A DNA stretch of 64,000 nucleotides from Sweltsa coloradensis (Eukaryota; Arthropoda; Insecta; Plecoptera; Chloroperlidae): assembly GCA_024449915.1 (NCBI GenBank), contig JAMZAV010001272.1, positions 1-64,000 of the forward strand. The letters run 5' to 3'. How positions within the stretch are numbered: position 1 is the stretch's first letter; each line of letters opens with the position of its first letter. Made by a program: the position numbers and the translations under genes. The notes under the pieces are model-generated. The model had not been told where the DNA came from and did no database searches. It was given only the letters and a program-made list of their open reading frames with translations. Below, piece by piece: positions 50,364 through 60,683 of this stretch.

Positions 50364-50731
50364 TTTTTGGTTTATTTGGATTAAGGACGCGTCAACCGTT
50401 AGGTCATAATGCACCACTCTAGCCTAAGGGGGGTGGGGAGGAGGAGCCCATGCTGGTCAGAACCAGCCACGGGTAAAAGGGAGGAAGGGGGGTTTCTCAC
50501 GTCGCGGTTGTCATCGTCTTTGTCATCGTTCGTTGTGTCATTGTCATCGTCGCCGGGGGGTCGTCAAGGGAAGGGCCGACGACGATTGCCAGAGCTCGAC
50601 TCTAGTTTGTGGAGTAAGATACTCCGGTCTTACTAGCTGATGTTTGCGAGGTGGACTTTTTCTCTTGAATCGCCTTTTTCGATAAGCAGAGCCATGCTCT
50701 GGGCCAAATCTACCCCGGGCCCAGACGGGAT
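50364..50731 (-). mobile_element. Family B element, near full length, with target duplication
   Basis: Complete from tttatttggattaaggacgc to cccgggcccagacggg. Flanks repeat atctatgt(a/c)ag at 50353-50363 and 50732-50742, a probable 11-bp target-site duplication with one mismatch. The 3' stem here is ggtgc/gcgtc in minus-strand RNA, still fully paired through two G-U pairs. Confidence 0.85.
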
Positions 50732-50754
50732 ATCTATGTCAGTAGATCCTTTAA

Positions 50755-50825
50755 TTTTGTCCTCCTTTGTAAATCAGTTTTTAACTGAATAGGATAGACG
50801 TTAAATAAATAAATTACGTAAATAA
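50755..50825 (+). repeat. Short retroposon tail with (TAAA)n
   Basis: gtaaatcagtttttaactga followed by ataggatagacgttaaataa recurs at 52921-52985, each ending in a TAAA microsatellite. It looks like the 3' end of a plus-strand retroposon; the body is not identified. Confidence 0.55.
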
Positions 50826-51020
50826 ATGAATGACGAAGAAGGTTAGGTGCCGAGCTTTGCAGGCCGGTGCTGATTCTGTGAGCCTAACATCAATGGTGGA
50901 AACACCCCTGTACCCAACTAAATGCGGTATTGGAACAAAGTGAAGTGACATATGTGTTTTTAGTGATGATCACGTTCATCGTATGTTTATTGTTAGCCAT
51001 CTCTAATCAGAGGTTTAGTT

Positions 51021-51078
51021 CATTTATTTGGTTTAAGGGCGCCCCAACCGTCAGGTCATTATGCGCCGCAAAAATTAG
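51021..51078 (-). mobile_element. Family B 3'-end fragment
   Basis: tttatttggtttaagggcgc and caggtcattatgcgccgc: hairpin with intact 5-bp stem, then unrelated sequence. Confidence 0.6.
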
Positions 51079-51090
51079 AACAGGCAGTCG

Positions 51091-51135
51091 ACGACGACGC
51101 GAGAAACTAGAGCGCTTCGACCGATTATTTATATG
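51091..51135 (-). mobile_element. Family A LINE 3'-terminus scrap
   Basis: gacgacgacgcgagaaacta and gagcgcttcgaccgatt match the LINE 3' end and break off inside the hairpin. Confidence 0.6.
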
Positions 51136-52080
51136 TTTTTTTCTTTAAAATTTTAGTATATGATTAGGACCAGAAAGACTTGAACCTTATGAAACTATTT
51201 GCATAAATTTTAGATTTAAGTTAAACAAATTTATTTTAAGGGAACACTCCACTTAGAAAGCCAAAATCCACAGTTTTTGCACAACAAATTCAATGTTTTT
51301 TTTATAGGCAAGTGGTACACATTGAAATTTTGATTGAAAGATTCCCCCCTTTTTCTTGCGTATATTCTGCTCCCTCCGGAATTTTTTCCAGGTTTTTACT
51401 GCTATTTGATAGAAAAGATTCTTCTTTTTTCCTATCAGACCGATATTTGTGAAATTTTGGATTTACCTTGTTTAGACATACCAAAGACAATTGTGCATGG
51501 GTTTTGACTTTTTTAAACCTTTTTTATGCATTTTGAATTTTTGAATTTTGAAATTGCATGGCAGATGAAAGTTTAATATTTTTAGACGAAGTTTTAATTA
51601 TATCTTAGAACGCATGCACAATTGTGTTTATTTATATCCAAGTAAGAAAACAAAACCAAAATTAGCTTATTCGGAATTAACTTAATCAATAAGTAATCAA
51701 ATAATCAATATATTGATTAAGTAACGGCCATAACTAAGTAATAAATAATAATAAATAAATAAATTGTATTTAGAGTCTATCCACTCAGTTATATAACTGA
51801 TTTTCAGTGGTGAACTTTAAATAAAAGCGACCAAGCCAACCCTGTATGCCCCGACGCAATCGACGAGTGAGCGATAACCAACCAAAGATCGATATTTTTA
51901 TTAGGAAATAAAGCAATCAGTGGTATGGACAGTGAGAACACCCGCGAATCAACGCCAGAATCAACAAGGCCGATTCAGAACAACTCTAAATTTACTATGT
52001 GCTTCGTTGCTAGGACGGCTCCAAAGTCACCGTTCACAAACTCCTAAGACAAGAACTGATGGACTTTAGTCCAAATCAGA
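51136..52080. other. Unassigned AT-rich stretch
   Basis: No gene seen. Contains simple AT-rich sequence (for example taataaataataaataaat near 51743) and short ORFs without motifs. The last part, from about 51900, may belong to the SINE body that follows. Confidence 0.45.
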
Positions 52081-52084
52081 AGTT

Positions 52085-52253
52085 AAAAAACTACTGACTT
52101 TAGCGGGATTCGAACCCTGGACCTTGCATTCGCATCAACGACTGAGGTAAACCTAGGAAAAAACCTTCAGTCAGGATTGCCGGTCTCGACAGGACTCGAA
52201 TCCGGGACCTCCCGAATCAGAGTCGCGCGCTTAGCGACCGAGCCAACACTGTC
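52085..52253 (-). mobile_element. tRNA-derived SINE, copy 2
   Basis: The minus-strand head has tggctcggtcgctaagcgcg (A-box-like) and ggattcgagtcctg (B-box), then tcctgactgaaggttttttc and gatgcgaatgcaag as in copy 1. A second B-box-like gggttcgaatcccgc lies at about 52102-52120 within the body, as if two tRNA-like parts were joined. It is not a functional tRNA gene: there is no clean acceptor stem. Confidence 0.78.
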
Positions 52254-52860
52254 AACTATACTGCACATTATAGTATATGGTAGGCCTTGGCTAGTATAGT
52301 GTCTGTACCAAACGAGTTTTTTCAATAGTCTCCCCGATCTCTAAACATTATCGTTGCTGGGCGCAGGTCTTGGTACATTTATTTATTTTATTTATTTATT
52401 AATATTTGCATTTTATTTGTACAACGTTTGACATGTAAGATTAAAAATAAATGCGAGAATGACAGACGTACAAAAGAGGTTGGTCAGAGTTCTCTAGAAC
52501 GCATTGCATCAGCCAGGCATTATGTCCCCGCGGTACACAGGCGGAAGTGTGGCCTAAGTGATAGTGAGGTGCAGTGAAGGTTGACGACGTCTTATAATCA
52601 ACGCAACCTATGATTAGGCGCAATGATCAGAGAGTTAATGTTTGCCAATATCATGATCTTCACTCATATCACGCATTCATTTAAGCAATTACGAACTGCG
52701 CTGTGATTTGATTTATTTGATTGTTGTTGCTTAACCTCGATATTAATGCTATTCTAGGCGATGAATGGTGATTGATGATGATGAAAGATATTGTGAAAAA
52801 CATGTGTTTATTTCACAACTGGAATTGAAGCACAGCAGAAGAATTAGATAGCGATGAACG
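52254..52860. other. Unassigned stretch
   Basis: No gene recognised. 52370-52620 read on the minus strand ends in tattaataaataaataaaat, which could be the 3' tail of a retroposon; no other copy is present to confirm it. Confidence 0.4.
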
Positions 52861-52867
52861 ACGTCTT

Positions 52868-52985
52868 TATAGAGGGTCTAGGGCGCGTCAACCGGGTAGG
52901 TAATATTGCGCCGTTTGTGATGTAAATCAGTTTTTATAACTGAATAGGATAGACGTTAAATAAATAAATAAATAAATAAATAAAA
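52868..52985. repeat. Family A/B hairpin scrap joined to a (TAAA)n retroposon tail
   Basis: gggcgcgtcaaccgggtagg and attgcgccgtttgtgat (LINE-type hairpin, minus sense) are fused to the plus-strand tail gtaaatcagtttttataact ending in a (TAAA) run of about 7 repeats at 52957-52983. Confidence 0.6.
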
Positions 52986-53037
52986 ATGATCGTAGCTTTG
53001 TAGGATATTTTAAAAAATAATTTAAGTTTTTTTAGAA

Positions 53038-53343
53038 TGTTATTTGGATTTAGGGCCATTCTAGTCTAGGGAATTTGGGGAGGAAAATGCCAATTCGGGT
53101 CGGAAACCAGTCACGGGTATGGGGGAAAGGGGGGTTTCTAAGCCCGTGGGCGGGGAGGTAGTGAAGAAAGGTGGAGAGGTTCCCCGAGACGACCGCCAGA
53201 GCTCGCCTCTAGTTTCGGGGAATTAAATGTTATACTCCCCTACTCACTAGCTAATGTTTGCGAGATGGACTCTGTCTCTTTCCTCGCCTTTACGATTAGT
53301 AGAGCCATGCTTTGGGCCAATTCTAACCCGGGCCCAGACGGGG
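53038..53343 (-). mobile_element. Family B element, internally shortened
   Basis: Starts near ttatttggatttagggccat (hairpin mostly lost), then agtcacgggta, a shortened trinucleotide block, agagctcgcctctagtttcg, and ends ccgggcccagacgggg at 53343. Followed by a ~55-bp segment that also follows the next copy. Confidence 0.75.
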
Positions 53344-53397
53344 AGCCAACCCCCTTGCTAAACTGTCAAAGCACGTGAAGGGAGCGGGCTGTATGGA
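53344..53397. repeat. ~55-bp flank shared by two neighbouring family B copies
   Basis: gccaacccccttgctaaact, gtcaaagcacgtgaa and agcgggctgtatg recur at 53788-53841 with a few changes. It is either a long target duplication or part of a tandem duplication that includes the element. Confidence 0.8.
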
Positions 53398-53404
53398 TGG
53401 TTTT

Positions 53405-53787
53405 GGTTTATGGGGGTTTTAAGGACGCGTCAACCGTTGGGTCATAATGCACCACTCTAGCCTAAGGGGGGGGGGGGAGGAGGAGGGGCCCATGCTGTTC
53501 AAAACCCAGCCACGGGTAAGGGGAGGAAGGGGGTTTCTCACGTCGCGGTCGTTCATCGTCTTTGTCGTCGTTCGCTGTGTCATTGTCATCGTCGCCGGGG
53601 GGTCGTCAAGGGAAGGGGGGCAAGGTCCCCGACGACGATTGCCAGAGCTCGCCTCTAGTTTGGGGAGTAATATACTACCCATCTTACTAGCGATGTTTGC
53701 GAGGGGGAAACTTTTTCTCTTGAATCGCCTTTTTACGATTAGTAGAGCCATGCTTAGGGCCAATTCTACCCCGGGCCCAGACGGGGT
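53405..53787 (-). mobile_element. Family B element, near full length
   Basis: Contains gacgcgtcaaccgttgggtc, ccactctagcctaagggg, the cgtcgcggtcgttcatcg block, agagctcgcctctagtttgg, and ends ccgggcccagacggggt. A 162-codon minus-strand frame (53419-53907) spans it but is not maintained in other copies, so it is not a gene. The G run near 53467 may be a consensus error. Confidence 0.85.
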
Positions 53788-53841
53788 AGCCAACCCCCTT
53801 GCTAAACAGTCAAAGCACGTGAATTGAGCGGGCTGTATGAA

Positions 53842-54470
53842 CTGACGACACTTTACTAACAGTGGACAGAGGTGTTTGCTTTGGCTAAAGCTCGGCCCCG
53901 TGTCCACACGGGGAATCTCACACTCTTTCTTTATTATTTATTTTGAGTATTATTTGTATTATACTTATATATTTTTAACAAACCACAATATTCTGAACAA
54001 TATATTAAACCTGTTACGCAATGGCCTGGCCCAAAGGATTACACCCATGATTGCAAACGTGTTTGGCAACTATAAAAGCATTTTTCTTTAAATCTCATGC
54101 CGATTCTTCTATCGCCAAACGACCAGTTTGAGCGGCTTCCAAAGACGCATTACATAACGTTGTTTTACATATTTGAACCTGTTAGTAAAGGCTGAGACTG
54201 AAACTATTTTGAGGGGGTAGCGCACAAAACTTTTGTGTAAAGGTGTTCCTTTTCAAACATCACTAACTTGAAGTAACTTCCGAATGGAATTGAATTGATT
54301 CCGAAAAAATTGAATTGAATTTATAATTAATTCAATGTTTCGAAAAGTGTAAACGCCCTTTTTATTAAGATTCTTGAAAACTTTCATGTTTCAATAATTT
54401 AACTTTATTCATTATATTTATTTATATATATTTATTTAAAAGGAAAGTGACCCTACGCTAGTAGAACAGT
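53842..54470. other. Unassigned AT-rich stretch
   Basis: No gene or recognised repeat. ggccccgtgtccacacgggg near 53892 forms a short hairpin. Confidence 0.4.
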
Positions 54471-54474
54471 GCAG

Positions 54475-55066
54475 TTTTTTTGGATGAGTGAAGAGAAACT
54501 TCAATTTCACTGACCCCCCAAAAAATTTAGCTCGAGTGTTTTTATTTTTTGTTTGTTTTTTGTTTGTTTTTCTGTCTGTTAGTTCGCACGATTCCGGGCA
54601 AACGGCATATGCGATCTTGATGAAAATTGGAGGAGACCTTCGTTTTCTCTGAACTTAGACTTGCCACGTTTTGGGTACAATCGAAGAAATATTTCTCATT
54701 AATATCGTACTTTTACGATTTTTTTTCGATTTTTAGTGCGATATTTTCGTGACATTTGGGCCGATTCTGACCAAATGGGTGGGGCTACAACGTTCATATT
54801 TCACATGGACATATTAAGGTTATGGTTATGTAGTACCTTATGAAAGAAAAAGTTGAAAAAGTTAGCCAGAATCCATAGAAATAAAGGTTTTAATATGGGT
54901 ATTTTTAGGTTTGTAATAACAATTAACAGGTAACAATAGAAACTTGACAACAATCACCTACAATGTATTTAAAAAGCACGTGCAAAGGAAAAGTGGTCCT
55001 ACGCAAACTAAAAACTTACAATAAAGCTCATCCATCAACGCGGCGGGACTTAAGCGTTTTCATAGG
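54475..55066 (+). repeat. Family C repeat
   Basis: Opens ttttttggatgagtgaagag, then cacgattccgggcaaacggc, atatgcgatcttgatgaaaa, cgtgacatttgggccgattc, acaacgttcatatttcacat, and the tail gctcatccatcaacgcggcg, ggacttaagcgttttcatag. Only one internal unit. Followed within 40 bp by another copy in the same orientation. Confidence 0.87.
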
Positions 55067-55107
55067 AATGCAAATTCCCCATGATATCGATTGTACATAA
55101 CTCTAGT

Positions 55108-55686
55108 TTTTGGATGAGCGAAGCGAAGACTTCAATAATTTCAATGACCCCAAAAAAATTTAGCTCGAATGTTTTTTTTTTTTTTTTGTCTGTTTGTTCG
55201 CTCTCTATCGGGCAAACGGCATATGCGATCTGGATGAAAATTGGAGGGGACCTTCGAAATCTCTGAACTTAGACCTGCCACGTTTGTGGGTACAATCGAA
55301 AAAATATTTCTGATGAATATCGTACTTTTAAGATTGTTTTCGATTTTTAGTGCGATATTTTTGTGACATTTGGGCCGATTCTGACCAAACGGGTGGGACT
55401 ACAACGTTCATATGTTACATGGACATTGAGGTTATGGTGATGTAGTACTTTTTGAATGAAAAAGTTGGAAAAGTTAGCCAGAATCCATAGAAATAAAGGT
55501 TTTAATGTAAGTTTTTTGACGTAATAACAATTAACAAGAAATAATAGCAACTTTTCAAAAATTACCTACAATGCGTTTAAAAAGCACTTGCAAAAGTAAA
55601 GAAATCCCACGCAAAATAAATACTTTCAAAAAAGCTCATCTATCAACGCGACAAAAAAAGACGCTCGCGAAGCGGCCTAGTATGTT
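55108..55686 (+). repeat. Family C repeat, second of a direct pair
   Basis: Opens tttttggatgagcgaagcga and follows the 54.5 kb copy block by block, but has the other tail type: gctcatctatcaacgcgac then gacgctcgcgaagcggccta. The two tails show at least two subfamilies. Confidence 0.87.
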
Positions 55687-55796
55687 TATATTGTACTATT
55701 TATTCGAATTATTTGGTTTACGGGCCCCCCTTCAACTTCAACGAATTGGTCATAACGCGCCACATACATATTGGTAATGCTTAATAACGACAAGTT

Positions 55797-55835
55797 TAAT
55801 TTTATTTGGATGAAGAGCGCGTTAACCGTTAGATT
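55797..55835 (-). repeat. Family B 3'-end scrap
   Basis: tttatttggatgaagagcgc then gttaaccgttag, the family B terminus only. A more degenerate one lies at 55709-55765. Confidence 0.5.
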
Positions 55836-55877
55836 AAGACTTTACTTAAAAAATACTTTTTCTACATTGATGAACTA

Positions 55878-56379
55878 AGGGTGTGTCTGAAAATTATTCA
55901 AAGTCTAGGTCCAGGTCCAGGTCTAGGTCCAAATTCAAGTCCACGTCTAACAACGTAGTTAGGTACTGATTATCTGTCGATGGCGTGTAAAGTACTGTCT
56001 GAAAAGTCTAAGTCTAGGTCCATTCTTGGTCCAAGTCAACAAATAGATCGAGCAATCGAAAGTGTACACTCGTTTTAGGTCCGATTCAAAATGGCCGTCC
56101 GCGACAACGAGAGAAACAATAAATGAATGGATTGTTAAATAAAGGTAAACATTTAAGTTTTGTTTGTTTTTATCACGTATTTAATTGGTTTTACTAGATG
56201 TACAAATACTTTAAATAAACAAATACTTTACAAAGGACCCTCGAATGCACACCTAACCTAACTTTAGGTAGTGTTGACTTTGCCCGGCAGGCAGCTCTAC
56301 TGTAGGCTAGTATAGCACTTTAACATTGAGTTGGACTTGGACCTACACCTGGACTTGGACCATAATTCAGACACACCCT
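55878..56379. mobile_element. MITE with TA target duplication
   Basis: The terminal inverted repeat agggtgtgtctgaa is present at both ends, flanked by TA at 55876-55877 and 56380-56381. Subterminal arms carry repeated aggtcca-type hexamers (gtctaggtccaggtccaggt on the left; their complements on the right). The interior has no coding potential. A TA duplication and short inverted repeats fit a Tc1/mariner-type non-autonomous element, an inference from family habits. Confidence 0.82.
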
Positions 56380-56382
56380 TAG

Positions 56383-56875
56383 AAGACAACTTATTATGCA
56401 ACAAGCAAAAAGTTACGATTTTATAGTTAACATCATTAAGGAAAAAATATTCCTTTACATATTTAACTATGGAATGTGTTGTATAACGTAAAGGAGTTAC
56501 TCTCCTAGATAAGTTCTGTCCTCTCACACCTGCTGTCTCAGTTACCACAGTCTTACGTGGTGCACGCTCCTACATGGGCCTGTAATAGAGAGAGTTACGT
56601 AAAGAGGCGTAACCGGCTGCGACCGAGGTCGAACCACGGTCTTTACAAGGGAGATGCAAGGAATTCCAACTGACCTGCTTGACCATGTGTATAGACCTCC
56701 AAGCAGCGGCTGATAGTTAATGAATTAAAACCGTTATATAATAATCAATTAGTGTCGACTCCGTGGGTGCCCTGGAGATAAAGCACCCCGAAAAAAATCC
56801 GAGAGGTGTTGAGCTCACTTTGGAATTTGATTGGGAAAATTTAGATTCAGAAATAAGAAAATATACACATGCTTT
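56383..56875. other. Unassigned stretch
   Basis: No gene seen. A weak B-box-like ggttcgacctcgg (minus, near 56618-56632) hints at an old tRNA-derived SINE; the A-box and a second copy are lacking. Confidence 0.35.
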
Positions 56876-57062
56876 TTTTGTTTGTTTATTTGGATTAAGG
56901 ACGCGTCAACCGTTAGGTCATAATGCACCACTCTAGCCTAGGGGATATGGGGAAGAAGGGCCCATGCTGGTCAGAACCAGCCACGGGTAAAGGGAGAAAG
57001 GGGGGTTTCTCACGTCGCGGTCGTCATCGTCTTTTGTCATCATTCGTTGTGTCATTGTCATT
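56876..57062 (-). mobile_element. Family B element, 3' half
   Basis: tttatttggattaaggacgc, aaccgttaggtcataatgca, cagaaccagccacgggtaaa, cacgtcgcggtcgtcatcgt, breaking off at gtgtcattgtcatt. The paired substitutions in the hairpin stem match those at 50.4 kb. Confidence 0.8.
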
Positions 57063-57155
57063 GAAGTTAATTCGGATTAGGGCTCGTCAACCGTTAAGCT
57101 ACTCAAGCCTAGGGGATGTGGGGAATAAAATCCGTACCAGCCACGTTGTTGATGT
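57063..57155 (-). mobile_element. Family B element, second 3'-end fragment in tandem
   Basis: attcggattagggctcgtca, accgttaag, gcctaggggatgtgg and ccagccacg form a diverged terminal piece directly abutting the preceding copy. Confidence 0.6.
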
Positions 57156-57905
57156 AGTTTAACCTCTTGATGCCCGAATTATGAAGGAATGATCGGAAAA
57201 ATCGTACTGTGATTTTTTAGAATCAGGACATGTCTAAAATACTAAAAAAAAAATTTTTAGCATGTTTCAATTTTGATGTAGGTTTGGGTCTAAAAAGGCC
57301 TACTGGTCTTCTGGGGATAGAAAAAAATCATTCTGAAACCTTACAAAAATTCTATATGGCATGTTTCTTATTTATTTTTACTAATTTTCTTACACCATTG
57401 AATTTGCTTGTTATCAACCAGAAATGAACCAAAATAATAGCTTTTTAGAGCATATTTCATGAGACTTTCCAATTTAGCCCTTATTTTTGTATTAGTCGTT
57501 ATGGACCAGTAGGGCTAAAACGATCCAAACCTTCAAATGCTCTAAACCAATGATGATTACAACATTTTTGCATGTGTTGATTATTATTATTCATAACAAA
57601 GACAATATTAAAACATTAAAAAGTGTCCATACTTTGAGATTTTAATTTTTTTATTTTTACCGACAGCCATAGCAAAACATTGACTTTTTGGAACGTGTTG
57701 TTTTTCGTTGCCATGGGAACTAAATCGATCCTCAATTCGATTATATATTTAATTCTAAAAGCTGATTAGCTGTTACCAGTAGAGTAGAAGTGCATATTGA
57801 TGAGTCAAATCGAAGTCGAACAATTCGTAGCCATGATAGGCAAATGTAAAACTTTTTTTTTTTTTTAGTATGGGTCGAAAAAGACCTATTGCGCAACAAG
57901 AGGTC
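57156..57905. other. Unassigned AT-rich stretch
   Basis: No gene or recognised repeat. A T run near 57852 and short ORFs without motifs. Confidence 0.4.
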
Positions 57906-57910
57906 CTTCA

Positions 57911-58267
57911 GTGACGACGACGTGAGAAACTAGGGCGCTTCAACCGGTTAGGTAATATTGCGCTGTCTGTGATATAAGTTAGTGAAATGAGTTCATGGTG
58001 TGTTTGAAGACACATTGTTTTCTAAGTTTATGAAGGAAAAGAGAATGATGAAGATGACAGTAATTAAAAAAGAAAAACTGTTTTTTTGAATGGGAATAAA
58101 TTAATAAAGGGAATGTGTTTTTGATGTGAATTAAATTTTTTATATAAATTAGTGCTTTGATTGAGACATTTCGAAAGTTTGTTGCCGTTATCTTTTTACG
58201 ATTGGGAGAGATCAAATTGGGTGCGCAAGGTAACATCTATGGTACATTCTGTTAACATAAGATGTAC
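57911..58267 (-). mobile_element. Family A LINE 3' end, left part of a split copy
   Basis: gacgacgacgtgagaaacta, hairpin (57933-57964, one stem mismatch), AT-rich 3' UTR, then coding complement up to taacataagatgtac at 58267, where a transposon interrupts it. The continuation is at 59824. Confidence 0.83.
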
Positions 58268-58460
58268 ACTGTAAGGAAATTCGCCGTATGATCTACAATT
58301 ATGTTATTGGCAAGAGGAGCTGCCAACCATATAATGGTAGATGTACGCATACGTGCTATGAACAATCTACTACACCTGAATGCTAGAAAGTCCCTCCAAT
58401 AATGGTAGATCTCCAGTCCCATTTTAGTCACCTATGATATGTATTATGAGCAAACCACTC

Positions 58461-58720
58461 TCACATAATTGTAGATCATTCGTTCCGTTGTAGTCAAACG
58501 TACTATTCTTGTGAGCGAACTACACTCACATTATTGTAGATCGTATGTTTCGTTTCAGTAAACTTTATTTACATCGTGCACAGCCTTCCCTTATATAATT
58601 GTAGCTTGCTAGTTCCGTTAGTCAACATAGTTTTCTTGTGAGCGAACTACACTCACATAATTGTAGATCATTCGTTCCTTTAGTCAAACGCATAATTGTC
58701 TAAGCGCCTGTAACGCGATC
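58461..58720. repeat. Subterminal direct repeats of the split-LINE transposon
   Basis: Units of about 65 bp: cacataattgtagatcattc, gttcc, agtcaaacg, cttgtgagcgaactacactc. Three to four imperfect copies, each carrying a taattgtagat core, are related to the elements at the other end (59720-59815). Confidence 0.75.
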
Positions 58721-58886
58721 TAGGAGCAAATAAGCAAACTAAAAACTAAAAATTAGATTTATTTAATCATTTAATTATTGTATTTAGTACTATTTCAAAT
58801 CATATATTTCCTTCAGCAATCGATCATCTGTAAATGGATACATAGCACATGTTAATTTGACACGATTATAAAGTTACAAGATTTTT

Positions 58887-58970
58887 CATGGTGACTCGAA
58901 CTCGATCCAACTGGTACTCTCCAACTGTAAGCAAAGACTCAGACCGTTGCGCCACAGAAGACGCTGAGTA
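58887..58970 (-). repeat. tRNA-like segment inside the transposon
   Basis: The minus strand has tggcgcaacggtctgagtc, a match to the Pol III A-box consensus, then gagttcgagtcac, a B-box-like element about 45 nt later. The spacing suits a tRNA with a long variable arm (Leu/Ser class) or a SINE head. An acceptor stem is not convincing, so a functional tRNA gene is unlikely. Confidence 0.5.
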
Positions 58971-59369
58971 CGAGAGGGAGTTACCTCCTATAGATACAAC
59001 AGCAAATCGACGCAAATATCGTAGGCTTTGTGCACTTGCTCTGTGGCCTACCTTTATTAATATGCATGTATTATTATTGTGTTCTATAATTTAATCATAT
59101 GGTTCAGTTCTTGCTAATAAGTAATAAGTATCCGGTATTTTTTAATAGCTCAATGATTACATGGAAGCAGGAATTAATACTACACATTTGATGTATATGA
59201 GCATAACTTAATATATGCTCGGTGCTTGTAGTCTTCAAACAAAGGGCTGCCTGTTGCGAAGCTCGATAATATGTCCGTGAGATTTATTTTTATATTTATG
59301 TTTTGTTTCATTTATTTGTTATGAGTGCAAGGGTCAAAGACTTAAAGTGTTTCTCTTAGGTGCCAGATT

Positions 59370-59436
59370 TCAATGACCAGTTAGTGTTTGGTTTAATGGT
59401 AGGTTTAGATGAAACCAAACACTAACTGGTCATTGA
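59370..59436. repeat. Perfect 25-bp inverted repeat with 17-nt loop
   Basis: Arms 59370-59394 and 59412-59436 (core gaccagttagtgtttggt and its complement) are perfectly complementary around a 17-nt loop. It lies in the interior of the 58.3-59.8 kb element. Its role is unknown: a hairpin transcript precursor or a tiny nested palindrome. Confidence 0.85.
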
Positions 59437-59823
59437 TAAACCGGGCTTGAGCAATACGAATTGCCGCGATAAATAGGTTGAATGATACATTATTGTACAT
59501 CAAACATCCAGATGCAGGTGATCTCTCGCACAAATATCGTGCTGTAACAATATGCTGCCTGCCAATTTACCCTCACAAAATAGGAGATTAACCGGCCTCC
59601 GTAAATAGGTAGTTGCTACTTAAGTTAACGTCGAATCTCGGCAGATTAATGTTAAATCATCTCAAACTTTTGCGGTTCGCGTTCATTTATAAAACGGAAA
59701 ACTGGATTCTTTATATATAATGGTAGTTCTACGGATTATGAGAGTCTGAAGACGACTTCACCATTTCATAATTGTAGATTGTTGCCCTCGTATAATGGTA
59801 GATCACCCAAGATTTCTTAGAGT

Positions 59824-59879
59824 GTACGGTTAAAGGAACATCACACGTGTCACTTCTGGAGAGATATCCGCGAGTTAGC
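59824..59879 (-). mobile_element. Family A LINE, right part of the split copy
   Basis: gtacggttaaaggaacatca, cacgtgtcac and gagatatccgcgagttag continue the LINE interrupted at 58267, then unrelated sequence begins. Confidence 0.82.
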
Positions 59880-60680
59880 AAATACTACAAAATTATTTAT
59901 GACAAGCTATGAATTTATCAATGTTGATATTTCTGATGAATACTTGAGCTTGGAAAACGCAATTACTAGGCCTACATCATTTGTTACCTTCAATTATTTC
60001 TTAATCTTTAAGAATGTGAGTTATATAATACGACAATGATTAATGTGCTTTGTATTGTAAATATATCACTAGCACACATCGAACAAATACATAATGTATT
60101 TCTATGTAATGTAGTTTTAATGTCCTCTTGGCATAAGTGCGTAGTATCAATTAAAATGAAATAAGGGCCTGCTATTGTAAGCCATATCAATTAATACAGA
60201 AGCAGATCCATTTATTTATTCCCCCATTGCGTATTGTGAAACATATAATTTAATCGTATCCTGCTGCCTGGGGCTTCACGAATGCAATTTACGATGGAGT
60301 AGAAGGATGAGCGTTTTGAGTTGTTTTCCAACGATATGTCCGAGTTGTTTGATAAGGGTCCCCTGGGTACAGTAGCACGACATGGCATAACGGTTGGCGC
60401 GCCCTTATTCCGAATTATATTGTCTGACAGTTAAATGTCTTACTTTGCTCTCAATCGGACATGAGCTAAATATAACTTTCTTGATTTATCCTATCAAGAT
60501 AAATCTTTCATCAAGCATCTCATTTTCTTATTTTCTTAGAAGTAAGATAGACTACTTTTGTTTTTGACGACATTTTTGTAGAAACTTCAAGATAATAAAA
60601 CATAGGCATATTCCCAATAATTCTGCACAATGGTCAAAAGTATGTTTTATGATAAAAAAGAAGATGCATATAAGCTTAGA
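59880..60680. other. Unassigned AT-rich stretch
   Basis: No gene or recognised repeat; short ORFs on both strands lack motifs. Confidence 0.4.
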
Positions 60681-60683
60681 CAA

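Larger units (their letters stand above)
58268..59823. mobile_element. DNA-transposon-like element splitting a LINE copy
   Basis: The LINE reads gatgtac | element | gtacggttaaagg, whereas intact copies read gatgtacggttaaagg, so 1556 bp were inserted with a GTAC duplication (58264-58267, 59824-59827). An equally valid reading is cactg...agtg termini with TA. Ends are imperfect inverted repeats of about 35 bp (actgtaagg... / ...ttcttagagt) containing the motif atctac.attat. Variants of ataattgtagatc recur many times in the left 450 bp and three times in the last 125 bp, resembling transposase-binding subterminal repeats. No transposase ORF is visible, so it is non-autonomous. Confidence 0.85.

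Noticed and set aside
53419..53907. 162-codon minus-strand gene
   Set aside because: It spans a family B element plus its flank; other copies do not keep the frame and the composition follows the trinucleotide-rich DNA.
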